Shown here: positions 1 through 7,584 of the stretch, piece after piece
Position numbering within the stretch: position 1 is the stretch's first letter
Layout of the letters: each line of letters begins with the position of its first letter
Assembly: GCF_000455365.1 (NCBI RefSeq)
Contig: NZ_HG315685.1
Coordinates: 644,461-708,460 of the forward strand
Length of the DNA: 64,000 bases
Direction: 5' to 3'
DNA from: Halopiger djelfimassiliensis
GTDB taxonomy: Archaea; Halobacteriota; Halobacteria; Halobacteriales; Natrialbaceae
The notes under the pieces: generated by a model
The model's input: only the letters and a program-made list of their open reading frames with translations
Told to the model about the DNA's origin: nothing
Database searches by the model: none
Position numbers and translations under genes: made by a program

Positions 1-78
1 CGTCGGAGCCCTTTTGCCGGCTCGCCGGATACGAACGCCAGCGTCGGCTACCGCGGATGACCGACGGGAGTGAGTCGA

Positions 79-231
79 ATGCGAACGAACGGAACGACCA
101 GTGTTGAGACGGCCGCTATCGAGTTCGATCAGTACGTCCGCTACGCGGACGGCGACGGGACGATCATCTGTGACCGCACGAACCCGACAGCGTGGATCCG
201 GTCGACGGAGCTGTGGCCGTGCCGTCGGTAA
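79..231 (+). CDS. small acidic haloarchaeal protein (50 aa)
   Basis: A 50-residue protein starting ATG at 79 and ending TAA at 229-231. Codon third positions are strongly GC, as in the other genes here. The core reads YADGDGTIICDR followed by NPTAWIRS, a pattern I recall from small haloarchaeal proteins of the DUF7331 type. That assignment is from memory and was not searched. There is no signal peptide, membrane segment or cysteine pair that would suggest a function. It converges on the RnfC-like gene 10 bp downstream. The function is unknown. Confidence 0.6.
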   Translation: MRTNGTTSVETAAIEFDQYVRYADGDGTIICDRTNPTAWIRSTELWPCRR

Positions 232-241
232 CCGGTTCGGG

Positions 242-1474
242 TTACCGACATCGGTGACAGACGAACTCGGTCGGATCGACGGCTTGTAACTGCGACTCCG
301 GGAGGTAGCGGCCGCACTCGGCACACCACGTCCAGTAGACGTGATACGCGTCGAGTTCGCCGCCAGCACTCGTGTCGGCGCGTTCGATCGTGATCGAGCG
401 CTCGTCGACGCCGGTGACCGTTCCGTCGATCGGGGCGTGCTGGGCGATGCTGATTCCGTCCGCCGGGCGGGCGATCATCTCGCCGGCTTCGATCCCGTCA
501 CCGGACTGGACGATCGGTTCGCTCGGCGTGACCACTCCCTCGAAGTCGGGATTCGTGATCAGCGGCACTTCGACCCGGTCCGGCTCGAGCGTCGCCGTCG
601 GCTCGGTTTCGTGGGCCGACTGTTTCCACGCCGCCGGCGCGAGGACGTTGACCCGCCCGCCGCTCCCGAGGCGGTTCTCCTCGACGACCGACTCCTCCAT
701 TACGAGCAGACAGTTCGTCCGCTTGCGGACGCCGAACGCGGCCGGCGACTGGTCGATCTCGAAACACCAGCCCGGCCCGCCGTCGAGCAGTACCTCGTTG
801 GAATCGATCCCGTCGGTCCGGCCGGCCGCCTCGAGCAGGGCCGTCGCCGGGGTGCCGATCGGGACCTCGAGAAACCGGTGGGTCGGGACGCGGCCGTCGA
901 CGTGGACGAACTTCCGGGTCGTCGGCTCGCCGTCGGCGAGCGCGCGGTAGACGTTCAGAAGCGTCTCGGTGTTCTGGACGATCCAGCCGTGGTCCATCGG
1001 TAACTCGTCGCCTTGCATGACGGCGTCCGCGACCAGTCGCATCAGCACGCTTTCCATCCCGTACTCGTATCTGTCGTCGGTGTAGGCGACGACGATCCCC
1101 GTCTCACGCTCGTCGACCGGTAGATCAGCCGGTTCGTAGATCGTGGCGTTGGTTTCGTTCTCGAGCGGCCCCAGCCACTCCTCGCGATCGGTCGCCTTCG
1201 CGGCGATGACGATGCGATCGAAGGCGTGATCGAGCAACCCGTCGAACAGCGCCGTCAACTCCGCGGTTCGCTCCCGGCCCAGCCACTTGTCCATGTAGTA
1301 GTTGGGTTCGCTCTCCTGGTGGTTGACCAGCAACGAGTCGACCTCCTCGAGCCGTTCCCACTTGGCGTAGCTCGGGAACCCGGCTCCACCGGCCCCTGCG
1401 ACGCCTGCGTTTCGGAGTGTCACCGCGTACTCGGGCAGTTCGAACGCTCGGAGTCGGTCTCGAGTGACGCTCAT
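242..1474 (-). CDS. RnfC/Nqo1-like protein with C-terminal zinc ribbon
   Basis: A 410-aa relative of the RnfC / complex I 51-kDa subunit superfamily, whose members bind NADH and FMN. The glycine-rich signature GAGGAGFPSYAK lies at residues 27-38, and a barrel-sandwich segment (PADGISIAQHAPIDGTVTGV) lies near residue 340. True RnfC carries two CxxCxxC clusters for [4Fe-4S] centres. Here the C-terminus instead has two CxxC pairs (C384/C387 and C406/C409) that look like one zinc ribbon or a single metal site. No other rnf genes are adjacent, so a role in a standard Rnf pump is doubtful. It is probably a cytosolic flavoprotein of unknown redox partner. The start is the first ATG after an AT-rich promoter region at about 1505-1545. 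Confidence 0.75.
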   Translation of the reverse strand: MSVTRDRLRAFELPEYAVTLRNAGVAGAGGAGFPSYAKWERLEEVDSLLVNHQESEPNYYMDKWLGRERTAELTALFDGLLDHAFDRIVIAAKATDREEWLGPLENETNATIYEPADLPVDERETGIVVAYTDDRYEYGMESVLMRLVADAVMQGDELPMDHGWIVQNTETLLNVYRALADGEPTTRKFVHVDGRVPTHRFLEVPIGTPATALLEAAGRTDGIDSNEVLLDGGPGWCFEIDQSPAAFGVRKRTNCLLVMEESVVEENRLGSGGRVNVLAPAAWKQSAHETEPTATLEPDRVEVPLITNPDFEGVVTPSEPIVQSGDGIEAGEMIARPADGISIAQHAPIDGTVTGVDERSITIERADTSAGGELDAYHVYWTWCAECGRYLPESQLQAVDPTEFVCHRCR

Positions 1475-1691
1475 CTCTCGGCTTGCCTCACGAGAGCAAC
1501 CTGCATAGGTTTTGGTTACAATTGGGCTAAAATACGGGATACTCTACTCGTTAACGGGGTTTTCACTGTAAAGACGCCGTATCTTCACCGCTGTTGGGAG
1601 TCGGATGGGCGGTTCCGTCGAACATCACCCACGGTAGTGTGGTATGATAGCAATAACCAGCGTTAGTGCGGCGGGGAATCGACCGATCGGT

Positions 1692-2879
1692 CTACTTCTC
1701 GATAATACTCTCCTCGACGGCCTCGCCGAAGTGGCGTGCCGTGTCCTCGTAGTACAGCAGGAGTTCGTCGCCGGCCTCGAGATCCGTTACCGCGGTACGT
1801 CCCTCCGCGGTGGCGACCTTGATCGTCTCGGCGTTTTGGAGCAGCGTCTCGACGCGGTCGCCGTCGTCGGTCTCGAGCGCGACCCGGAACATCGGCCGCT
1901 TTTCGATCTTGACGCGGCCGACGATCGCTTCGCGGGTGTGCCCGTCGGTGTCGACGATCTGGACCTCGTCGCCGCTTTGCAGTTCCGAGAGGTACTTCGT
2001 GCCGCCGTCGGGCGTGCGGACGTAGGCGTGGACGGCCCCCGCGTTGACCCGGAAGGGGCGGGAAGCCACGTAGGGCGATTCGGCGGTTTCGGCGTGGACG
2101 AACACGAGGCCGCGAGCCATCGATCCGACGAGCATTCCCTCGTCGTGTTCGAGCAGGTTGCCCGTATCGACACAGACCCGGTCGGCGCTGCCGACCCGCT
2201 CGACGTCGAGCACCTCGGCGTACTCGAGTTCCAGCGACTCGCGTTCGGCCTCGTCGCGAACCTCGACGGTCTCGCGGATCTCGTCGGGGTCGTCGGAGTC
2301 GAGGAGCACGGAGTCGGCCCCGATCTCGAGCGTTTCGAAGGCCGTTTTGGCTTCCTCGGCGCTGGTCACGCCCGCAACGAGGTCCGTCTCCTCGCCGATG
2401 CGGGCGATCAGGTTCTCCAGCGGGATGATCGTCCAGTCCTCGCCGACGACGATGGTGTAATCGGCCTCCTTGGCGGCGGTTTCGGCGAACCGTTCGTACT
2501 CCGTCCCGAGGATGCGAACGTAGGCCCCTCGCTCGAGGTCGCCGTCGCGGCGAAGCGTCGAGAGATCCGCGGAGCCGGAGAAGTCCTCGGGCATTTCGAT
2601 CGTCGCGTCGCCCTCGCCGTCCTTGCCGACGACGACGGCGTCGGGGCGGGCGTTCGCGGTGGTTGCCTCGTCGTCTTCGGCGTCGTCGACCAGCGTTACA
2701 TCCCCGCCGGTCCGAAACGCGGCGACGTTGATGTCGCCGAGCTCGCGGACGCGCTCGACGTCGTCCTCATCGACCAGTACCCAATCTGCGCCCGCCTCGA
2801 GCGCGGCGGTAATCCGCGCCCGGCGGTCGTCCCAGTCGCCGACGGCGTCGTCGGCTTTGACCCAGACGGATCGTGTCAT
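1692..2879 (-). CDS. aroB': 3-dehydroquinate synthase II (archaeal)
   Basis: A 395-aa archaeal DHQ synthase of the alternative shikimate entry. It oxidatively deaminates and cyclises 2-amino-3,7-dideoxy-D-threo-hept-6-ulosonate to 3-dehydroquinate. The N-terminus MTRSVWVKADD, the segment VVGEDWTIIPLENLIA and the C-terminal part containing VCVDTGNLLEHDEGMLVGS and RPFRVNAGAVHAY are typical of the family. The start chosen is ATG at 2879; an in-frame GTG at 3017 would add 46 residues that look unlike the family. The partner enzyme AroA' is about 5 kb away beside trpA. The upstream region holds a 9-bp tandem repeat and a strong hairpin, described separately. Confidence 0.93.
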   Translation of the reverse strand: MTRSVWVKADDAVGDWDDRRARITAALEAGADWVLVDEDDVERVRELGDINVAAFRTGGDVTLVDDAEDDEATTANARPDAVVVGKDGEGDATIEMPEDFSGSADLSTLRRDGDLERGAYVRILGTEYERFAETAAKEADYTIVVGEDWTIIPLENLIARIGEETDLVAGVTSAEEAKTAFETLEIGADSVLLDSDDPDEIRETVEVRDEAERESLELEYAEVLDVERVGSADRVCVDTGNLLEHDEGMLVGSMARGLVFVHAETAESPYVASRPFRVNAGAVHAYVRTPDGGTKYLSELQSGDEVQIVDTDGHTREAIVGRVKIEKRPMFRVALETDDGDRVETLLQNAETIKVATAEGRTAVTDLEAGDELLLYYEDTARHFGEAVEESIIEK

Positions 2880-2964
2880 GACTCGACCCTCGAAGGGAAC
2901 CGGCTTGAACGTGGCGGATCGCACAGCCGATGCGGCGGTCCTCTCGATGCCGTGACATCGAACC

Positions 2965-2981
2965 GCTCCCCGGTGGGGAGC
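2965..2981 (-). promoter_or_regulatory. GC-rich hairpin upstream of aroB'
   Basis: A perfect 7-bp inverted repeat, GCTCCCC/GGGGAGC with a 3-nt loop, lies about 86 nt upstream of the aroB' start. A second weaker stem (CGATG/CATCG) lies next to it on the aroB' side. If transcription starts near 3015, both stems are in the mRNA leader. There is no T-run after the stem, so a simple terminator is unlikely. Confidence 0.4.
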
Positions 2982-3007
2982 CACTGCTGACGGGGTCAGA
3001 TCGATCA

Positions 3008-3043
3008 CGATAGACACGATAGTAGCAATAGTAACGATAGTAC
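3008..3043. repeat. imperfect 9-bp tandem repeat, four copies
   Basis: Four consecutive 9-mers (cgatagaca, cgatagtag, caatagtaa, cgatagtac) fill 36 bp between aroB' and the divergent gene at 3093. The block is AT-rich compared with its surroundings and overlaps the likely aroB' promoter. Confidence 0.55.
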
Positions 3044-3092
3044 AATTACTTTCTTAGAAGCAGATAACATCCGAACGTGACTCCGTTCTCGT

Positions 3093-3695
3093 ATGGGTCA
3101 GCGCCACGTCGAACCCGGCGACGCACTGACGATCGAGCAAGCAGCGACTCGGCTCGAGGCCGAGCCGGTCGTCGACGTCGCCCGGGCCGCGTTCGATCAC
3201 GCGGGCGAACTGGCGACGCTCGAGTACGGTCGACCGGCGGCCGTCCTCGGTGCGTTACGGCTCGCGAGCCGGCGGAGCCGACACCGGACGCTCGATCGCA
3301 GTCGGATCGCGTCAGTGTACGACGTCGATCCCGACCGGGTCGCAGACGCCGAAGCCGAAATCGCGAGCTACCTGACCCCACCCGCTGACGCCGACGAGAT
3401 CCGGACCCTCCGCCGGACGCTCATCGTGGCCAGGGAGCTGCTGGACGCGGCCGAACGCGACCACGGTAGCGTCCACGGGCTCGCGCTGCCCGGGTCGTCG
3501 TTCGCCGACGCCGCCCCGTGGCTGCTGGGTCGGGCGAGCCGTGCCCGCGACCGCCGCGACGACGTCGATCAACTCGGCCTCGACGAGGCCGCCCTCCGTA
3601 CACACGTCGAGCGACTCGAGGCCGATCTCGAACTCGCGCGACTGGGGACCAAGCTGTACGCGCTGGTTCACGGGCGCGACGTCTCCGAGGAGTAA
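3093..3695 (+). CDS. conserved haloarchaeal hypothetical protein
   Basis: A 200-aa soluble, acidic, mostly alpha-helical protein. I recognise no catalytic motif, metal site or membrane segment. The start ATG at 3093 is divergent from aroB', and the end converges on the CARF-like regulator with 9 bp between the stops. Third-position GC and composition match the neighbours, so it is a real gene rather than a shadow. The function is unknown. Confidence 0.7.
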   Translation: MGQRHVEPGDALTIEQAATRLEAEPVVDVARAAFDHAGELATLEYGRPAAVLGALRLASRRSRHRTLDRSRIASVYDVDPDRVADAEAEIASYLTPPADADEIRTLRRTLIVARELLDAAERDHGSVHGLALPGSSFADAAPWLLGRASRARDRRDDVDQLGLDEAALRTHVERLEADLELARLGTKLYALVHGRDVSEE

Positions 3696-3704
3696 CCATC
3701 CCGT

Positions 3705-4577
3705 TTACTCGCGTGCCGCCCGTTCGGCGTCGCCGTCGGCGAGTTTGTGTCTGAACGCCCGGTAGGCGTTCTCGCCTTGCTCGGTCAACTCGACCACGCG
3801 GCGTCGGCCGACCGATTCGATCGTCACGTAACCGTCTTCGGACAGCGGCTCGAGGACGTGCGTGTCGAGGACGCGAAACGCCCCCTTGTCTTCGCCGCCT
3901 CGCTCGTCGGGCGTACGCCGATCGGCCATAAACGAGAGGTTCCGATCCCTGGCGTACTCGATGAGGTCTTTCTTCTTCGGCGGTGCCGTCCGGTCGTCGT
4001 GGAAGCCGTCCCACGCGGTCGGGTCGGACAGAAACTCCATGATCGCGACCTGATCGCGCGTCGGCGACTCGATAGGGTAGGTCGGCACCCGTTCGATCTC
4101 GTCGACACCGAACGAGGCCGGTTCACCGGTCCCGTCGTGGGCGTATTCCGAGGGCTCGACGTAGTAGGCCCGTGCGTCGGTCGAGACGTCCATACACGCG
4201 ATCGTCGCACCGATAGCCGGGATCGTCCCCGCTCCGGAGACGTTGACGTACACCTGATCGTCGTCGTGGTTCGCGGCGATCGTCGTCACGTCGCCGAGGA
4301 CGGCGTACACGTCGGTCAGATCACAGTACCATGTCCGAACGTCCGGGACGATCGACTCGAGTTCCCGCCGGAGTTCGTCGTGATAGTCGGCCGTCGTCGT
4401 CGCGTTTCGCTCCGCGTCACCGGCTTCGCTCGCTGATTCGGAGGGCTCATCCTCGCCGTCGGCGCTGTCGTTTTCGAGCAGGTAGACGAGATCGGCCCGC
4501 TGGTCCCGGATCGGCTCGAGGATCCGATCGAACTCGTAGCCAAGCGGAACGACGTGAACTCGTTTGACGACGTCCAT
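3705..4577 (-). CDS. HFX_2341-type regulator (CARF-like plus winged helix)
   Basis: About 290 aa. The N-terminal half (KRVHVVPLGYEFDRI, later YVNVSGAGTIPAIGA) matches the DUF6293/HFX_2341 family, which has a Rossmann-like domain related to CARF ligand sensors. The C-terminal part (DVLEPLSEDGYVTIE-type segment, then RRRVVELTEQG) looks like a winged helix for DNA binding. ATG at 4577 and ATG at 4583 are both plausible starts; the longer frame back to 4670 adds non-conserved sequence. It is likely a cytosolic transcription regulator that responds to a nucleotide-like ligand. No CRISPR genes are in the window, so its regulon is not evident. Confidence 0.75.
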   Translation of the reverse strand: MDVVKRVHVVPLGYEFDRILEPIRDQRADLVYLLENDSADGEDEPSESASEAGDAERNATTTADYHDELRRELESIVPDVRTWYCDLTDVYAVLGDVTTIAANHDDDQVYVNVSGAGTIPAIGATIACMDVSTDARAYYVEPSEYAHDGTGEPASFGVDEIERVPTYPIESPTRDQVAIMEFLSDPTAWDGFHDDRTAPPKKKDLIEYARDRNLSFMADRRTPDERGGEDKGAFRVLDTHVLEPLSEDGYVTIESVGRRRVVELTEQGENAYRAFRHKLADGDAERAARE

Positions 4578-4710
4578 CCCCATACATCTGGAGGGAATCC
4601 CGGCGAAAATAACGCCTGCGGATCGGCCCGACGGTGGTCGGTGGCCAGCATGTGACTCCCTCGCAAACACGTCGAAACGTTGAGAAGCGTCGAGGCCCTA
4701 CGGCGAGTGA

Positions 4711-5388
4711 ATGGCCGTTTACGACGCCGTCTGTTTCGATCTCGACAATACGATCTGTGAATCTACCCAGGACCCCGCGGCGCTTCTGGAAGCGACCTTC
4801 GACCGTGCCGGTCTCGAGGGGTTCTGTACCCCCGCCGACCTGCGGGCCGCCGTCCCCTCGTTGCCGGCGTCCCGGACCGAACGGGAGTTCTACGCGACCC
4901 TGTTCGGCGAGGTCGCGTCCCGTGCGGGCGTCGATCCGGCCGTCGCGCCGACGCTCGCGGAGCAGTATCTCGACCTTCGGGACCCGACCGCCGTCGAGTT
5001 CCGACCCGGCGCGAAAGCCGCCCTCGAGCACGCCAGCGACCGCGGCCCGGTCGGTTTGATCACCAACGGCGGGCGGCCGACCCAGACCCGGAAGCTCCGG
5101 GCGCTCGGGATCGAGGACGCTTTCGACGCCTGCGTCTTTACGGACCCGAGCGCCGGTATCCATCCGAAACCCGATGCGGCACCGTTCGAGCGCGCGCTCG
5201 CCGATCTCGAGGTCGCGCCGGACGCGGCGATTCACGTCGGCGATTCGCTGCATGCCGACGTCGCGGGTGCCAACGCCATGGGGCTGGATTCGGCGTGGCT
5301 CGATACCGGCCGCGACCGACTCGACGGGCAGACTCACGAGCCGACCTACGAGCTCGCGTCGCTCGAGGCGTTCGCGTCGATCGTGTAG
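4711..5388 (+). CDS. HAD family hydrolase, phosphoglycolate phosphatase-like
   Basis: A 225-aa HAD phosphatase. Motif I is CFDLDNT with nucleophile D10 and general acid D12. Motif II is ITNGG (T118/N119), motif III lysine is K153 in HPKPD, and motif IV is GDSLHAD (D178). A helical cap sits between motifs I and II (subclass C1). It probably dephosphorylates a small phosphometabolite, but the substrate cannot be read from sequence. It is divergent from the CARF-like regulator. Confidence 0.85.
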   Translation: MAVYDAVCFDLDNTICESTQDPAALLEATFDRAGLEGFCTPADLRAAVPSLPASRTEREFYATLFGEVASRAGVDPAVAPTLAEQYLDLRDPTAVEFRPGAKAALEHASDRGPVGLITNGGRPTQTRKLRALGIEDAFDACVFTDPSAGIHPKPDAAPFERALADLEVAPDAAIHVGDSLHADVAGANAMGLDSAWLDTGRDRLDGQTHEPTYELASLEAFASIV

Positions 5389-5437
5389 GTCCAAGCGACT
5401 GTAGCCGGCGACGGCGAGACGGAGCGGCCCGATCAGG

Positions 5438-5974
5438 TTACGATTCGGCGGGTAACAGGTCGGTGTGAACGACGGCGCGATACTGGTCGTCGGTGGCTTC
5501 CTCGACTCGCTTGAGCAGGGGTGGCACCGCCTCGAAGCTCTCGGGGAGTTCGAACGGGTCATCGGCTTGCTCGTCGCGTTGCTTGCAGAGTTTGACGAAC
5601 GAGCGCAACGTCGAGTCCGTCCCCGGGCGGGCGTAGACGGTGTCGATCTCACCCGTCAGGTGGTCTCGCCAGTGGTCGATCAGCGGCTCGGCCGCGAGCC
5701 GTGCCTGTCGCTTCCGTTCGACGAGTTCGGACGCATCGACGTCGACCCCCCCGAGGGCCTCGTCGAAGACCTCCTGCAGTTCGTCGGTGTGCTCCTCGAG
5801 ATACGGCGCGTCCGCCTCGGCCTCGAGCAACTCGGCGAACGCGTCGATCTCCGTGCGCCGCACCGCGACCGGGTACACGAACGCGTGGGTGTCCTTCGGG
5901 AGCGTGTACGAGTTGCCCTCGACGCCTTGCTCACCCGGGCCCGTCTCCCCCAGCATGAGATCGAGTATTCCCAT
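5438..5974 (-). CDS. conserved haloarchaeal hypothetical protein
   Basis: A 178-aa protein starting MGILDLMLGE at ATG 5974. The longer frame to 6145 has a low-complexity, Arg-rich extension that looks noncoding. It is acidic and helical, with no known motif, signal peptide or membrane span. It converges on the HAD gene. The function is unknown. Confidence 0.7.
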   Translation of the reverse strand: MGILDLMLGETGPGEQGVEGNSYTLPKDTHAFVYPVAVRRTEIDAFAELLEAEADAPYLEEHTDELQEVFDEALGGVDVDASELVERKRQARLAAEPLIDHWRDHLTGEIDTVYARPGTDSTLRSFVKLCKQRDEQADDPFELPESFEAVPPLLKRVEEATDDQYRAVVHTDLLPAES

Positions 5975-6035
5975 ACGTGAATTGGGTTCAGGCAATCGAA
6001 TAAGTGTTCCGTGGACGACTCGACCGACGAGGCCG

Positions 6036-6662
6036 TCACCACTCCTCGCCAAGCGCCGCCTTCGCGCCGCCGTAGCCGCTCGCGGTCGTCCACGTCCGGC
6101 CGCTCGCGGCGTGTTCGACCTCGTAGCGGCCGCCGCAGTCACCACACCGGTATCGGGCCGGAGTCTTCACGGGCCGTGAGGCGCGGTGGCGGTCTGCCGT
6201 CCAGTCGCAGTCGGACTCGAGACACCGGAGCACGTACCGCGGCTCCGCGAACGCGCGGCAGTGACGCGGCGCGTCGAGTCGCGCGGCCGCCTCGCGAAAC
6301 CGCGGACCGTGGCCGGAGTCGCCGAACCGCTGGAACTCCCAGGCGTGGACGAGTTCGTGTCTGACGATCCCCGCGAACTCCGACCACGCGTAGCGTTCGT
6401 AGGCCCGCCGGGCGAGGACGATCGTCGCCACCTCCCGATCGGCGTCCCACCGACACGCCCCCGCACGGCGGCGAGCGCGACCGGAGACGGTCCACTCGAG
6501 GGCGTCGCGGTCGACGGCCAGGTCGGACTCGGCGACGACCTCGCGGGCGTGAATCCGCGCTCGTGCGACGATTTCGTCGTCGAGCGTGTGCCGCTCGTCG
6601 GTCACGGACCGACCAAGACGGGGTGAGGCCGAATCGGTTTCGATCCGGGCGGGACGGCTCAC
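6036..6662 (-). CDS. SprT-like zinc metalloprotease-type protein
   Basis: A 208-aa SprT-like protein. The zincin motif HELVH lies at 102-106, with a further ligand candidate H118 in GDSGHGPRF. A C-terminal zinc-ribbon-like set of cysteines follows (RCLESDCDW and RCGDCGG). Eukaryotic relatives (SPRTN) cleave DNA-protein crosslinks; the role of archaeal members is unproven. The GTG start at 6662 overlaps the TGA stop of the upstream poly-gamma-glutamate hydrolase-like gene by 4 nt (GTGA), which fixes the start and implies translational coupling. An internal GTG at 6605 is an alternative. Confidence 0.85.
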   Translation of the reverse strand: MSRPARIETDSASPRLGRSVTDERHTLDDEIVARARIHAREVVAESDLAVDRDALEWTVSGRARRRAGACRWDADREVATIVLARRAYERYAWSEFAGIVRHELVHAWEFQRFGDSGHGPRFREAAARLDAPRHCRAFAEPRYVLRCLESDCDWTADRHRASRPVKTPARYRCGDCGGRYEVEHAASGRTWTTASGYGGAKAALGEEW

Positions 6663-7255
6663 AGGCGGCCGTCCTCGACGAGGCCCGCGAGCGTCGAGAC
6701 GACGGCGTCGCTCTCGCTGTCCCGGACGGCGGGGCTTTGCTCGAGTTGGAGGCCGCCCCGGCCCTCGCGTGCGAGCCAGTTGACGAAGTTGTCCGGGCTG
6801 ACGCCGCCGTAGGGACCGTCAGAGGCCGTTTCGACGGGGTGGCTGACCGCCGTCTCGAGGCGCTGGCCAACGCGGCGTTTGACCCCGTCGTCGACGCCGC
6901 CGCCGACGATCACGCGGTCGTCGGCCAGCCCGTGGAGGCTGATCACCGTCTCGAACCCCCGGTCGGCGATGTGCTCGAGCAGCGGGTACTCGGCCGGGGA
7001 GATCGCGCTCGAGGGGGGATGCCACAGGTCGAACGCGGAGCCGGTTTCGGCGTAGCCCAGACAGGCCCAGCAGGTGGCCTCGGGGAGCCGGGTAGCGAGT
7101 TCGAGCGCCTGTTCGGCGGTGCCGGGTTCGACCCGCCCGCCGTGGGCCGCACAGACCGCCACCGCGTCGTTTGCCCCGTCGTCGTACAGCAGTTCGGTGT
7201 ACCGTCCCGTTTCGGTCCGCTCGAGGTGCCGCGTCGTGAGTGTCGGACGAGCCAC
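6659..7255 (-). CDS. poly-gamma-glutamate hydrolase family protein
   Basis: A 198-aa member of the phage PghP-type zinc peptidase family (PF05908). The family pattern AAHGGRVEPGT is at 36-46, with probable zinc ligands H38 and E43; a third ligand is H108 in ISLHG. Some haloarchaea make poly-gamma-glutamate, which this could cut. No signal peptide is visible, so it may act inside the cell on a related amide. It is the first gene of a pair with the SprT-like gene, overlapping by 4 nt. Confidence 0.8.
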   Translation of the reverse strand: MARPTLTTRHLERTETGRYTELLYDDGANDAVAVCAAHGGRVEPGTAEQALELATRLPEATCWACLGYAETGSAFDLWHPPSSAISPAEYPLLEHIADRGFETVISLHGLADDRVIVGGGVDDGVKRRVGQRLETAVSHPVETASDGPYGGVSPDNFVNWLAREGRGGLQLEQSPAVRDSESDAVVSTLAGLVEDGRL

Positions 7256-7352
7256 AGCGACTGCCTACGCCGCTGTTCGGGATAACTGTTGGACCGGATT
7301 CGTCCCCGCGACAGAAGCCTCGAGAGCAGCGACGAACCACTCTCCAGTACGG

Positions 7353-7505
7353 CTAGGTCTCGAACGAGTCGGTCAGAATCTCGAAGATATCGACGGCTTT
7401 GTACTCTTGGTAGCGCTCCTTGCCTGTGGTTTCCTGTAAGACGCCCTCGTCTTCGAGGGCGGTGATCTGTTCGCATGCATGTGCTACCGACGCCTCCAGC
7501 GTCGG
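7353..7505 (-). pseudogene. remnant of Fic family protein C-terminus
   Basis: A reading frame of about 50 codons ends at a TAG stop (7353-7355). It encodes ITALEDEGVLQETTGKERY followed by QEYKAVDIFEIL, which matches the C-terminal winged helix of haloarchaeal Fic/DOC proteins as I know them. There is no ATG, GTG or TTG in frame upstream, and the frame is closed by a stop at 7536-7538. The catalytic HPFxxGNGR domain is absent. An 11-bp repeat array abuts its 5' end. I read it as the decayed tail of a lost gene. Confidence 0.6.
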
Positions 7506-7549
7506 CTCGAGATGGACTCGAGATGGACGCGTGTGCTACTCGAGATGGA
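7506..7549. repeat. 11-bp repeat array (ctcgagatgga)
   Basis: ctcgagatgga occurs at 7506-7516, 7517-7527 and 7539-7549. The intervening 11 bp (7528-7538) keeps the period but has diverged. The array lies at the broken 5' end of the Fic remnant and upstream of the aroA' stop. Confidence 0.6.
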
Positions 7550-7584
7550 ACGTCGTCGAGAGAACTATCGCGGAGACGTCCGTA

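Noticed and set aside
1-60. A short plus-strand frame open to the left edge and ending TGA at 58-60.
   Set aside because: Only 19 codons are visible and nothing is recognisable. It may be the end of a gene or chance.
1644-2990. A 448-codon plus-strand frame opposite aroB'.
   Set aside because: It is the antisense shadow of a high-GC gene: low-complexity, Val/Asp/Gly-rich and unlike any family. aroB' is clear.
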